Source: Patagioenas fasciata
Taxonomy: Eukaryota > Chordata > Aves > Columbiformes > Columbidae
Direction of reading: 5' to 3'
NCBI RefSeq assembly: GCF_037038585.1
Contig: NC_092521.1
Location: forward strand, 55,651,898-55,715,897
Length of the DNA stretch: 64,000 nucleotides
Shown here: piece by piece, positions 12,701 through 25,300 of the stretch
Position numbering within the stretch: position 1 is the first letter of the stretch
Layout: each line of letters starts with the position of its first letter
The notes under the pieces: generated by a model
What the model was told of the DNA's origin: nothing
The model's database searches: none
The model's input: the letters and a program-made list of their open reading frames with translations, nothing else
Program-made: the position numbers and the translations under genes

Positions 12701-15700
12701 ATAAGTTATTGAAAGTGGGAACTCATCTGGACAGTCCTTCTCCTTCCATCACACTGCTCATCTGAGCTCAGAAACCATGAGAGAAATGCTGGTGGTCTTG
12801 AACATGAACTGATATGTTTTTCCAGTTGATAGCTTCTGACTGGAGACACAGTTGGCCCAATAACTTTTTTTTTTCCTCTTTTTTCTGGGCAGAAAGTTTG
12901 CACGCAAAGCAACAAATCCAACCTGTGGTCAAAGAGTAATATAACCATTCTTAGTCAGTTGTTTCATCCTTACACAATCATCTTTCAACACTGCTGTGTG
13001 GTATAAGATGACACTTGGATGATTTCAAACAGATCTGTTATTGTCATTCTGATTGTGGCACAGCTGAAGGCTTTGATCAGCACAGTAGGCAAAAAGGCTG
13101 CTGGCAGTATTGAAGAGCCAATTTTTTTTAAAAAGTGCTCCTGAAATGAAAAGCTGGAAATCCATCCAAATGTAATCTTCTAAGCCCCACGCTCCTCTCC
13201 ATAATTCCCATTTATGGCCGCATGTCTTGAAGAAATAGCATAACCTATAAGAAGATAAAGATCTGCATCAGTGTGGTCTGTGAGAAGATGCAGTGTGGCC
13301 CATATTTTTCTATACCGTGGCTCCAAGCAGAACATAGAAGAGAAAGAGGAACAACTAGTTCCTGGTAAACCCTGCACACTTTAAACTTCTCCTAATCTTC
13401 CCATGTGTGTTAAGCCATCATTAAATTTTTTGAGAAGAAGGAGAAGTCATCATGTATAGCCTAAACCAGCACCCGGTCCCACTAATGAAAACATTTGTCC
13501 ACTATGAGCTACAGGCTGTTTTTTCCAGCTAGGTCTTGAACTGAGGATAGAGCAAAGCCATACTGCTGTGGGAGCAGAGCCAAGAGGTTTCTGCTACAAG
13601 TTGCCTGCTGCTTCTCCAGGGTGGGCAGGATCAAGCCTTAGCCCCAGTGGAAGAAAGGCAGTGGGGTTGCTCTTATGGTAGGTCTTGCCCAACCGCACAA
13701 GGAAGAACAGCTTCTGTGTAATCAGCCAAGCCAGAAACTCTCCCACGAGCAGCCAGGCTATTTGCCAAATTTTTTCTCTTGGTGTTTTATTCTGCCTGTG
13801 ACCACATCTCAACTGTTGTTCGAAAGCAAAGCCATGCTTCTTCTGGGACCAAGCCTACTCCTGTAACACCCCCATGTACTGCCTGTTGCTGCTGCAGAAA
13901 GCCCTCCCTGCCTCAGTGACTTAGCGGCCACGGTGCCAAAGCTTTACAGGTGAACACTTGCACACTATTGCCTGCAGTTACTTCAAGAATCAGCTGCTCA
14001 CCTGGGGCTGAAACAATAATGTCAAGTTAAAGTAGCCTCTGCACAGTCCACAAATCCACCTGGAGGAAATTATGAGAGCAGCTTAGTCTGTGATGTGTTC
14101 CCATAGTGTGTGCTTGCATTTGCTAGCAGCGCAACTGTCTTGACAAGGCTTTGAAACACATACTTTGGGGGCAGTGAGGGAAGAGGCATTGATACTTTTG
14201 CTGTTCCTTCACTTTTTCGTTCAAGAAAGATTTCCCCACAGTCCACACAACGGAGTGGGAGAAAGCACTGATTCTTCCAAGCATTTTTACAGTGCATTTA
14301 TGTGATTCTTAGGGAGAAGAGGACTCTTCTCCTTCCTTGACTTGTTGTGCCCCTCTGCATTTCATTTGACGTGGCTGGTGAGCAGAGGGCGCTGCTCTTA
14401 CAGGATGACAAGAGGCTCCATGTTACAGCTTGAAAATCTCCAGAGGTGCCTTCACCTTCCTGCCCATCACTCCTCCACCTGCTGGAAGGGGCTAGAGGCA
14501 GGCAGGCAGGTGAAAGGTAGCACAGCTGAAGGAGGCAAAGCTGGAAGACTGGCCTGGGAAAAGGGAATATGGAGGCATAAATATGAGGGGCAAAAGGAAG
14601 GGCTTTGAGAAAGGAAAAAGGAAGGAGATGCAAATAAGAAATGATCTTTTCTAGTGTGCAGGTTCCCCAGACCAGGCACTTTAACTGTCTCTGTGACCAC
14701 ATGCTGCCCTGCCCAGGTGCTCTGAGTGCTGCTGTGTCATGTAGACTTCTGAACAAGGCAGTGAGAACCAGGGGGCTGAGGGGTGCAGCAGTAGCTTGTA
14801 GATCCTCTGTGCTAGGGGAAGGGTGATACGCAGATGCTATTCATAGTCCTTTGCATTGCTTGATCTGTTGAGAGCTTTCTCTCAGGTAAAAGCTGTTGCT
14901 TACACCTAAGGTATGGAAAGACACTGTAAATGGGTCCTGTGGAAAGAAAGCTTAAGAATTATACAGGAAAGGAAAATACACACCATGAAATAAGATAGTA
15001 CCCACCACAGAACACCTTAAAAAACCTGTGCCTTTGTTGCTGTGCTTAGCTGTTAAAAGTACTGGTACTTTGAGGAGGGTTTCATGACCTTTGCTGATCA
15101 TAGTCTTCCCCCTCATTCCTCTTCCCAAATTCCTGTATATGATCCTGCTCTGTATTCAGCAAGCTGAATGACTGAATGAACAAGTAGTTCATATGCAGCA
15201 TGAAATGCTAAACACAAACGTTCATAAATGGATTCCAGACTATCACTGTCCAATTAAGAAACTGCGGGAGCTTTACAAATCAAGTGATACCAGAGCTGGG
15301 CAAGCCAAGCTATTGAAAGTACAGCCAAGTCATAGTGAAACAAGCCAAAAAATCAGACATCAGTCAACAAAGCTGACTAAATACATAGAGTATGAAAAAG
15401 AAAATACATAATAGAAATGCGAGTTCAATGTGGGCTCCAGGAAATGGTGCCAAAATATCCTTGCTGGTTTGACTTCCCTTGGCTTAGACCTGCATGCAGA
15501 TGCTTAACTGAGCCCAAACCAGGCATCAAGCAGGAGCCTGGCCTCCTCATTTGTCAGCTCAACAGCTCATCCTTGAGAGCCTGCAGTGTGCACTGTTTTT
15601 GTTATGAAGATTTGCTTATCCATAGGGAAATAGGCTGAAAAGTCTGATCTGATCTCCCCTTATTGTCCCTGAAATGAGACAATGTTTCAAGGTTTCGTTG

Positions 15701-18700
15701 GGATCACATCCACTGATGTTATAACAGGGATTTCTGCAGCTGGAGCTACTGAAAACAGCCAGATCTGGCTTCTTCATTTGTAGTTCTTTCTCCCCTGCAC
15801 AAATGTCATAGGTTTTGAGAGGTGTTGAATACATGGTGAATGTTTCCAAAGGCTAAATGTACACCAAATGTCCTATTGATGTAAAACCATTTTATTAGTT
15901 GTTTTAATTCCTTCAGTGAGATTCTTCATCAAGCTCTGTAGATGGCAATGGATTAGTTTTCTGTGAGGTATTTTGTTTAAGCACTTAGGCACTAGGGCAT
16001 GTGTTTGTGTTTCCCTCCAAGCAGGGAAAGGGATCTGCTGCGGAATCAACCTGCTCTAAAAGGTAATAACTAGATGCTATCCTCTAAGGATTTGGGTCAA
16101 GGATTGAGGGGATACTCAGGGTATTTTACCACTGTAGATAAAACCAGATGCTTTACTGAGAATACCAACAAGTAAAGAAATTTCAGACATAGCAACAGTA
16201 AAGCCAAAAAGCAACAGTAAAATATGTGAACTTTTGATATTTGCCTGTCTCCAGAGTGCCTCAGCTTCCTGCTCCTTATGCTTACAAGGCCTGTTGGCAA
16301 GAGAGGCTAGTGACATAAAAACAGATAAGAAGGGTAAAAGAGATCTAAATCAGTAGTAGAAAGCTCTATGGGTTCTTTCCATTGTCAATGCTGGATTTTG
16401 GACCAAGGCTTTCCTGAATGTGAAATTAGTCAGAGATATAATGTTTCACTCAGAATACACGCTTCAGATGTCTCAAGAAAGAAGGGCATTCAGATTTGAT
16501 GTTGATATGCAAAACAAATGTTAAAATTATTGTGATTGCTTATGTGAGAATTGTTTTTCTTCATGGCAAAATGGTAATTTGAAGAAACAAGAACCATGAC
16601 TGATCTTTTGGTTTGTAATTACCTTTATAGATACACAATTGCATGTTTGGCTCTGGCAATTGAAATAGTTTTATTTGCTTTTCTTTGTGCATGTTGCCTG
16701 TAATTACCACATCTGAGCACAGAAGACTCTATGTTGTTGTTTTGTAAGACCAAAAGGATGAGGGGGGCCTGTGGTTTAGTTGCTGGATGATTTCAAAGAG
16801 ATTCTGGACACAAGAAAATTCCTGAGGAATTTCCTGCTTTGTTGAGTTGCTTTTATTATGTTTCTTCTCTCTTTTCTACCCCCCTCCTCCCCCACTTTTT
16901 TTTTTTTTTAGTGTTCTTAAGGGTGTGGATTGGGAGGAGGGATGGCAAGAACGTGTTGGCTTATTTACTACTCATAGAGGAGTTCAAGCATTTCTCTGCT
17001 TGCTCTAAGTATTGTGGAATGTTGCTAACAATTGTAAATAATGTTATGCTTATTTTGCAATGTGCTTGAGCTGCATGACTGAAACCAGTGGTTGTCTTGC
17101 TATTGTCATGAATAGATTGTAGCTGAGATGTGATGCTGAAGTGTACTTCCCCCTCAGTCACACGCAGGTGGTACTCTCCTCTGATTTTGGAAAACAAAGT
17201 GTTGAATAGAAAGGACTGGTCAAATCGTGAGGATTATGACCAAGGATGGACAACTCGCATGATGATGCCGTATTTTCTCTTCCCCTTGGCTCATTTAGAA
17301 TGTTCAGAGAACAGAGGATTTTGTTCTGTGACCTGGCTCTGCACAAAATACTCATAGCATGTAGTAAATATGTCCAGTGGCATACTTACTCATATGTTTT
17401 TATTTTTAATTTTCCAATTGGAAAGGTCTTTTTGTAGCATTCTGGCATAGTAAAACAGCTCCAACACAGACATCGTTTTCAAGGACTCCTGACCGACGTC
17501 TAGACTTCTATCATATTTATAGACACACATCCTTGTATTTAAGAGAAATGCTATGGGCTACAACCTTGCCCATTTGGCAGAAGAGGACTCTCCTCCATAA
17601 AAATGAGGCTCATGTGTGCTGTTCTCAGGCAGTGGAATAAAATACCCCAGGGACTGAGGTCCTGCACAGACTCAGCACTGTATGCCTGCTTGCTTCAACT
17701 GCAAACCTACTTCTTCCACCTTGTCTTCCATAAATACATATCAACACACATAGCAACAATTTAAAACAATCCCTACCAAAAAAAAAAAAAAAAGACACTT
17801 CACTGCTCACATCTCTCTTCCCTCGGCAATGATGAGTAAACAAGCAATACGGGCCAGACATTAGTCACAAAGAAAGGTTTCAGAGACTGCTTGGACACTA
17901 TGGTGAAGAGTGCAGTATAAGAACATGATCGCAACAGGGGGAAAGACCTCCTGTTGCTGCTTGCCAAAAGTAAGTGAAACTTTTGGTCAGGACTTAGGCT
18001 AGAATCTCACTCTTAAACACCAATAATTTTTGGTTATTTTGCATTATGGAATATATCCCACCTTTCCTTTGGCTTTATGATAGCCAAATGGGATATAAAT
18101 GAGGGGAAGGGCATGCCCCAAGTCTCCTCTTGTGGACAGTGAGAATCTGGACCCAGGAGTGAGTTAATCTGAGTCAGACATGAGCCTGATTAACCTAGCT
18201 ATCAGTAACGAGCAATTCCATTCAACCAGTCTTGGTTCTTGTTTCTTCAAGAAATGTGTTGCTACAGAAGATTTTGTGGTTTCTCTCATCTCTTCAACTG
18301 GACCATGACATGTATTTGTAGGGACATCACACGTGATAGGAGCAAACAAAGCAAGATGTACAACTTAGAGATATTGTACTTCCATTTTTCCCCTCCACTT
18401 TGTGTCTCCTGATATTTACTCAATTTAGGGGATTTCCAAGAGCATCCAGAAGATTCTGAGGAAACATTTGTTAGTCCTAGAACAACAGAGAGAAGAAGAG
18501 ATAAAGTGGAATGCAACCACAGCCTGTGTTTGCTTCTCCCCAAAGGTGGCCTTTGGATGTGCCAGTTGGTGACAGGTGGGGACCTGCAGGCAGATGGAGG
18601 TGGGTGGATCTGCTCCAGAGGATGAATCAGAAGATGGGTGGAGCTGAGGTACCAGCCTTCTTCTTGGACAGAAACTCATTGCTGCTGGTGGCATGGCACA

Positions 18701-21045
18701 GGGAAAGCCGCTCAAGGGAAACACGAGATCTTTCTGTGGGTTGTACCTAGGTAGTATCCAGCTCTGTGTTATCAGTGAAGCTCCAAATAGCTTTTCTTTC
18801 ACCGGCATATGTACGTGTTTCTCTCTTGCCAGCCCAATATTTCTTCATCTGAATGTGTGAATAATAATCCCCTGAGTAGATACAGATAAAATAAAAGCAT
18901 ACTAAAACCCCCAAATATTCGGGGAAAGATTTTATCTTCTGTTACGTGGAAAGATGTCTGCAGTCTGGCTTCAATAAAGAAATAACTTAAAAGGCAGAAA
19001 AATAAGCAGCAGAACATCAGCTCTCACTTCAGTGTGTAAACTTTGGAAAGGCCACCTGTCAGATCCCTGGTGGAAAGCAGCATTTTGTTTGGCATCTGGC
19101 TGATTGCCATGATGAAACGTTGAAGTGTTTGGAAACTTGTGGGACTTTCTTCAAAAGGCACATTTCCCCTCCCCCTTTCTCTAAATAATTAAATCTTAAA
19201 TGTTCTGGCTTGCAGTTAAGAAAAGATACAACACAGCGGCAGGATTCTTTCAAACACACTAGCTAATAACATGAGGGCCTTTCATGCTATTTATTTTAGC
19301 TTCCCTCATACGAAACACAAAAGAAATTGCCTCAGTATCACCTTAACTTTTCATCTCAGGCAGTCACTGATTCTGATCTTGGTAGCTGAAGTAAATCTGA
19401 AGTAACTCCACTGAAATGTGACCTAATTGCAGAGTGCTGCATACTTATTCCAGGGCAAAATTGGTGTATGAATGCAATTGTGACCTTATTAGTCTTATCG
19501 TGTCATAATGCATATCAGTCACTGAAGCTACTCCATATTTTGGTGACTCACACAAACTACTCGCAACTCAGGCAACGTGACTGAAAGCAGAGACCCACAA
19601 TTGTCAGCTGGGTGACATCCTATCTTGCAAAAAGATAAGAATATAACTGTTTGACGGCAGGCATATTTTGCTCTGATCACTCATTTTTACTGTTTTCCCT
19701 AGCATTACGTTGTGTTTCTGGGTCCTGTTGGAAGCAAGTTGCTTCATGATTCCAGCACTTTGAGGAATGCAAAGCTCCAGATTAACACCATCTGTTGTTT
19801 GAAGATAAAAGCAAAGACTCCAATGTTAGTGGCTAGTTCTTTTTGTAACTGCTGTTCTTTTAAGTAGCAGATACTACGAGGCTACTTTTACCCCAGTAGA
19901 TATGCATGGGGCTGCCAGCAAAGGAGTATGTGCTCTTGAGAAGTTGGACCCAAATTTTGTTTCACTTATTTGTGCTATAGAAAAAAAGCCTTGGGTTTAT
20001 TCCCTGAAGTTTCTTGCTGGCTTTAGTGTTCAGGGGCACTAGGAGAATGGAGGGCCTGGAATCACCTTCAGCCATGCTGAACAGACTGGGCTGCCAACAT
20101 ACACCCTTCTCCATGGTGTCCTGCTTGTCCTGGTGAAGAATGAGCAACCTGCAATATCATTGCAAGAATGGAGATGGCACAGGAGAGCCTACAGAGAAAA
20201 CCATGCACTGCTGAAATTGTCCCCCGTATTTTCCAACATGTTATGCACTCTGGGTAAGAGGGCGAGTGCTGTTCCTTCTTTGAATCTAATGCTTCATCTC
20301 GCATATGTCAGTTGGGAGAGTGCAGGGACAAGTCAGAAGGTGGGTGATCTCGTCCTGCATGCTAAATATAGAAATTAATTTGCTCCAGATACAGGAGCAT
20401 GGGCAGAGCCAGCAACAAGGCTGCAATTCTCCAGCTGTCTCTGCACAGGTCTGGCAGTGTTTTGGTCTGAACTCAGAAAAAGCCTGCCAAAGATTCCAGA
20501 CAATGCCAAGCTACAGCTGAGAATTAGCACACGACAAGGACCACTCCCAAAAGGCAGTTTGAGTGCAACCACATTGTTTGGAGAGTAAGGCAATTTAGCT
20601 TTTCCCCATAGTCGGGTGTGCTAGTTGCCCTCAAGGCAAAGAGTGGTCCTTGAGCAGGGATGGCTCATTTCACTTTCCACAATATTCGAGGTAGCTTTAT
20701 TGGCTCTGATCTACCCTTAGAGGAGACCAGAATCTAATGACTCCAGACTTGTGACAGGGTCACTTTTGGGCTATATGATGTATTTCCTTTTGGCTGCCAC
20801 AAGGTACAAGTCAGGCTCAGCTGCCACTATCCCTTGACTTTGGCACTGAGTAGTTTAATAACAATAACAGTTTCATTCGAGATGCAGGCAGTTCAAGATA
20901 CAGGGAATCAGATGGAAATGATCAAACTCAACTTTCAGGAAATGGTAATGCCTTTACTGATACTTTTCGAACCTCATCCAGGAATCCTGGGGTCCCGTAT
21001 CTACCTCTGTCACACATCTTTTGATGTTTTTTGATATTTAAATAT
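9713..21045. other. Long non-coding stretch, no recognised gene
   Basis: I see no gene, RNA gene or clear mobile element. Poly-A/T runs occur near 10,478, 12,865, 16,898 and 17,779. Open frames of 60-150 codons on both strands (for example near 14,300-14,750 and 18,425-18,800) show no recognisable domain and overlap on opposite strands, so I take them as chance. Confidence 0.5.
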
Positions 21046-21332
21046 GAAGTTGTGGCAGAATGCAAACCCCCCTCTCTCCCCGCCCCCTCCTTCAGTATGG
21101 AGGGAGTAGGCACATCTCCCTCTCTCTGCTACTTGAAGCTAACAGCTTCTTTTGTTTGGCCCAGAGCACCCTGGCCAGGGCCATTAGGAGAAGGGATTGC
21201 CGAGGCGCCAGTGAACCGCTGGGCGCCTGTGACCGGTGTGGGGGATGTTTGGAGGCTTCAGGGGCGCCCCACACACGGTGTGGGGGTGCAGAGAAGCTTC
21301 TAGAATGCCTACAGTCAGGTCTGATCAGCCAG

Positions 21333-21340
21333 TATAAAAA
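21333..21340 (+). promoter_or_regulatory. LTR TATA box
   Basis: TATAAAAA lies about 280 bp into the family B LTR, the expected place for the retroviral core promoter. It is upstream of the hairpin array, so a transcript starting here would contain the array. Confidence 0.65.
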
Positions 21341-21470
21341 CGGGACTCTCGTCGAGACTGGGCCCATTGTCGCCGGTCTCTCGGAGCACGAGGAAGATGC
21401 TGCTGCTGAGAACCCCACTCCCCGGGATGGAGACCCCGCTTGCCTTGCCGCCACGTGTGTGAGTAAAACC

Positions 21471-21797
21471 CCTCAGAGGATTGCGAGTATATTTATCCTT
21501 TCCGTGCACATATGCACGTGTAACTTCCCGTGCTTAATACAAGCACGTATAAAATTATTTCCTCGCACAATCGCGAGGGTATTTATATTCCGTGCACATT
21601 TGCACGGAAACTTAAAATTATTTCCTCGCACAATTGCGAGTGTATTATAAATTTATCCTCGCACAATCGCGAGTGTATTTTCCTCCCGTGCTTCCACATA
21701 AGCACGTGTAGTATTCCGTGCACATTCGCATGTGTAAGTAAATTAACCCTCGCAGAATTGCAAGTTTATTATAAATTTACCCTCGCGGAATCGCGAG
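21471..21797 (+). repeat. Array of about ten short hairpins inside the LTR
   Basis: Three stem-loop types alternate at roughly 30-35 nt spacing. Type A has a CTCGC/GCGAG stem: 21561-21578, 21625-21640, 21658-21673, 21749-21764 (one mismatch) and 21782-21797, plus a degenerate half at 21471-21487. Type B has a CGTGCA/TGCACG stem: 21503-21518, 21588-21609 (nine perfect pairs, loop CATT) and 21717-21732 (decayed). Type C has a CGTGCTT/AAGCACG stem of seven pairs: 21529-21547 and 21687-21706. Spacers are AT-rich, and TATTATAAATTTA occurs twice, so part of the array grew by duplication. Loops are 4-6 nt. The function is unknown. Confidence 0.9.
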
Positions 21798-22030
21798 CGT
21801 ACGCTTTACCTTTATCTCTGTAAGAATAATCCCGCACCGTGTTCAGGCAAGCGTGTACCCCTCTGGGACTCGGGGGTGGTTCCGGCATTGTTTTGGGTGA
21901 AGCCACGTGCATGCACTCTGTGGAGCGCCAGTTGTACTAGTTGCTACCCCTTATTAATTTTCCTCAACTGATACCCGAACCTATATTTAAGTCACTTTTG
22001 GAGCGCTAAAACCCTGTTTCTCACCGGTTT

Positions 22031-22036
22031 AATAAA
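22031..22036 (+). terminator. LTR polyadenylation signal AATAAA
   Basis: AATAAA is followed within about 20 bp by the T/G-rich GGTTTGG and TGTTGTCC. This is the normal end of the R region, 54 bp before the LTR end. Confidence 0.7.
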
Positions 22037-22208
22037 AGTTGGTTTGGACCCTGTTGTCCCTTAAATTAGCCTCGGGGTGCCTCCGTGACAGAAGTCTTGT
22101 TTATTTTTTTGTTCTGTGTTTTGAGCTGATGGACAGCTTCAGGGACTTCTTCCCAGTTTAGGATTTGGACACAAGCCCTGTGTCATAGGCCTTGGAGAGA
22201 AAGCCTGT

Positions 22209-22329
22209 CCCCTGGTAGAAAAAAAAAACAACAAAACCAAACCAAACCAACCAACAAACCAAACAAAACCACCACCACCAAAACCCACTACCACCACCAC
22301 CAAAAAACTAAATAAATACAACAACAAAT
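22209..22329. repeat. A/C-rich low-complexity tract (CCAAA, CCA, CAA units)
   Basis: About 120 bp are made almost only of A and C on the plus strand, with CCAAA, CCA and ACA units. It begins about 115 bp after the family B LTR. The strand asymmetry is strong. A similar tract lies at 26,697-26,777. Confidence 0.85.
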
Positions 22330-25300
22330 ACTCCTAAGAAGCTGTGTGAGGGTATTTTCTCACAAAGGTTTCCTTCTTCAGAGCCCCTTCCTGTGAGTTT
22401 GGACTACAATGGGGATAGATCAGACCGCTGTAAATGTTGATACAATTGAAGGAAAACAAGAATCATGTTTGCCCTTTCCTGTCAAGGAGTCATTTCTTCA
22501 CTCTGAAAGTGATGACTGAGCCCCAATCCAAAGAAATCCTGAATGCTCAGCAGTTCATGTTAAGGAGCAAAACAAAAAGCAAAATCCCTTTTTTATTCTG
22601 CCATTGCATTTTGGTAACTTTTCAACATGCTGTCATCTGGTGACAACAAAGACCTCATATCTCCTTTCAAAAGCTTTCCTTTTGACCTTGTACTAATTCG
22701 AGTACATGTAAGAAACAATTGCAAATTAAAATGCAGAATAATCTCTGTGTTAGCTAAGGCAGACATTTCTAAAAATAATGAGGAATGGCACAAAGAGACA
22801 CCAAGACAACAGCTTTGCATAAGCTTCTTGTGATTTGTAGATGTCTGTGGTTAGTCTGAAAACTTGCACACATTTTCTGGCCTTTAGAAGGTCATGCTTT
22901 GCTAAGATAGCTGGTCATGTATTTAAAAAGTAATATGTTGACTTTTTGTTTACCACGCAAGTATGGGATGTATAACTCTAGGACATATTTTCATTCCCAT
23001 GATAGAGGAATGTATATATGCCAAGATGTACTACTTGGAGATATTACTTCAGAATCATACATGAGCCTGCTGGAATTTTGTGTTTAAGAGAGTGTTCAAA
23101 TCCCAGTTAAGAAGGGGTTGTATTTGGGTATTTCCTAAATACTATGGTATTCGGGCATTTCCTTGGGGGTTGTATAATACTGTGTCCTCTTGAGATTCAG
23201 TGAAGATATCTCTAGTTCTCTACCCCATTTATTAAGCACGTAAGATATGTAAGCACCTAATTCCTATTAGGATTTATGGGAACTTGATCCTCGTGGACAG
23301 TTTCGGTCCCTCTGTAGAGGCTGCTACACGACAAGTATACTCAGGTCCCAATCATTTCTTGAAGGATAAGGGAGAAAATTCCTTGAGGCAAAACCTGTTT
23401 CAGTTGTATGTATCTCTCTCCTTGTTTGCTACTACTGTGATGTAATTTTCCATGGTTTTGTTCTCACAAGGTGCATATGGAATAGCATACTGCTATCTAA
23501 CTTTCGTTAATTTCAGTGAGCAACTGAGATATACTTTTGTCTGAGAATCATGGCTGAGCAGCCTACACTGTAACTCTGAAAGCCTGTGGGTGTGACAGGA
23601 ATTTGTCTTCACTTTATGGTTCCTTTCTAAGGTTTTAAGGATAGCAAGATGTCTGTCCTTACCCAAGAAAGACCACAATGGCAAAGCAAACAATGATCCA
23701 GATCCAAAGAGGTACCTAGTATTTCACTGTTTTGGCCACCCCTCTGGCCTACGTTTCTATGTGATAAAGATGTAGCTGGTTAGGTGAGAGGGAGCCAGGG
23801 AAGTATGGAGCCTGGGAGCAGGTGATGGTCCCTGAACCAATTCATTTGGCCCTGCTTGTCTGGATTGTGCTTCTCATGGTCTGAGGGCCAAAAATCTGTT
23901 GTTATGGCAGCAAAAATGTGCTTGTCTGCTTTCCTGAGCCATTTGCGGGTTTGCTGATAGGCTACTTAGGAGCAAGCAGGAAACCTCAGCTCATTCATGC
24001 TTTCACAGGTCAACATCAGACCTATACATGTAGTAAGAGATTGGCAATGGTGCAAAACTCCCCTTTACTGACAATTCAAGGCTCACGTGAACAGAGAGGT
24101 TGAATATCTTGCATTTAATGCAGCAGGTGACATTGGAAGTATCTAGAAGCAGCGTGAAGCATGATCACAAAGAAAAGCAATGTTACCCTGAAGATACAAC
24201 TTACTGTTATCTTTCATTGTATCTTGTTGTATGAAGACTGGAATCAGCCTATCTCAGATGCTTTAAATTCACAAACTCAAATTCACAGTACAGGCCATCA
24301 TTTAAACACATCAGAAAGGCAAGTTTTTCTGACCTAAACAGGTGAACAGCTTATGCCCAGAAGCACAATAATCAGTGAGACTCATCTTCTATCCTCATTG
24401 GCATCACTGCAAATTCTACGGTTATTCTCATAAGTATCTAACCCTCCTTTCAAAGTCACTTACTCCCATAATATCCTACAGTAGGATATCAGTTTGTACT
24501 CTGGTACATTTTCTAGTCTTCAGGGGTTTGTCAGGTAAATGTGATCATTAGAAAACAAACTGATGTCCAGTTCTCTACTCTGTTGTACCCCTAGAAGTCA
24601 CAACAGGGCTGTAAGAAAACAGTCTACAGATTTTTATTTTAAAAGCTATAAAGAACACAGCGAAGACTTTTTATTCTAGGTGACCCATCTATTTTAGCAG
24701 TTACACGTAAAAAAAATTTATTAGGACAAATGATCAGACCATCAGCAATACAAAATTGAGCACAGACTTGAAAAGTTTGAAAAAGGAGCACTCAATGTCA
24801 CAGACTCTGTTGGGAAACCTATGCTTGATTCACATCTGAACATGGCATTCTAGGCCACTTCAGTATTGGTATGGGAAACTCTCTGAATAAGACGTTGACT
24901 CTCTACTGCCTGCCATACCATTTGTTCTCTTGGTTGTTTCATGGAGAGATCGGACAGATCTTTTTGAGCTTTGCAAAGGATAAAAACAGAGAGACCTGAT
25001 CAGCAGGTAGGCTCTCCTCAAAAAGAGGGATTGCACGTGGGAAAGAAAGGAACTGGGGAAAGAAATACTTTCTTCCTCTCCTGGAAGAAAGTTCACTTAA
25101 CTTGGCTGGTTGATGCTGAGGTTGGGAGAAGGTTGCTCATGGTCTTCAGTCTCTCCTCTGATATTAAGCCGATGAAGAGACGATGCCTCCCAAAGGAAAT
25201 GCAAGAAATACACCATCTTTCCCAGCCCCAAGTACTGCACCGAGCCACTGAATAGGATACAAATGGAGTCTGTCAGGGTGCCAAATGAAGCTGAGCACAT

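Larger units (their letters stand above)
21051..22090 (+). mobile_element. Solo LTR, family B, with internal hairpin array
   Basis: This is a 1,040-bp element starting TGTGGCAG and ending CCGTGACA, with the 5-bp target duplication GAAGT on both sides (21046-21050, 22091-22095). TG...CA ends, a TATA box (21333-21340) and an AATAAA (22031-22036) mark it as a retroviral LTR on the plus strand. If transcription starts 25-30 bp past the TATA box, U3 is about 310 bp, R about 690 bp and U5 very short. A good splice donor (GTGAGT) sits at 21459-21464. U3 holds a direct repeat of CGGTGTGGGG 42 bp apart (21234-21243, 21276-21285) and a GGGGCGCCCC palindrome. The element is far richer in CpG than its flanks, which suggests it is relatively young. 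No gag, pol or env remains beside it. It does not resemble family A. Confidence 0.88.

Noticed and set aside
14298..14756. 152-codon minus-strand open frame
   Set aside because: No recognisable domain; a second frame is also open over the same bases, typical of pyrimidine-rich sequence.
21060..21650. 196-codon open frame inside the family B LTR
   Set aside because: It lies in U3/R of an LTR, runs through the hairpin array (its repeats give the repeated peptide) and matches no retroviral protein.
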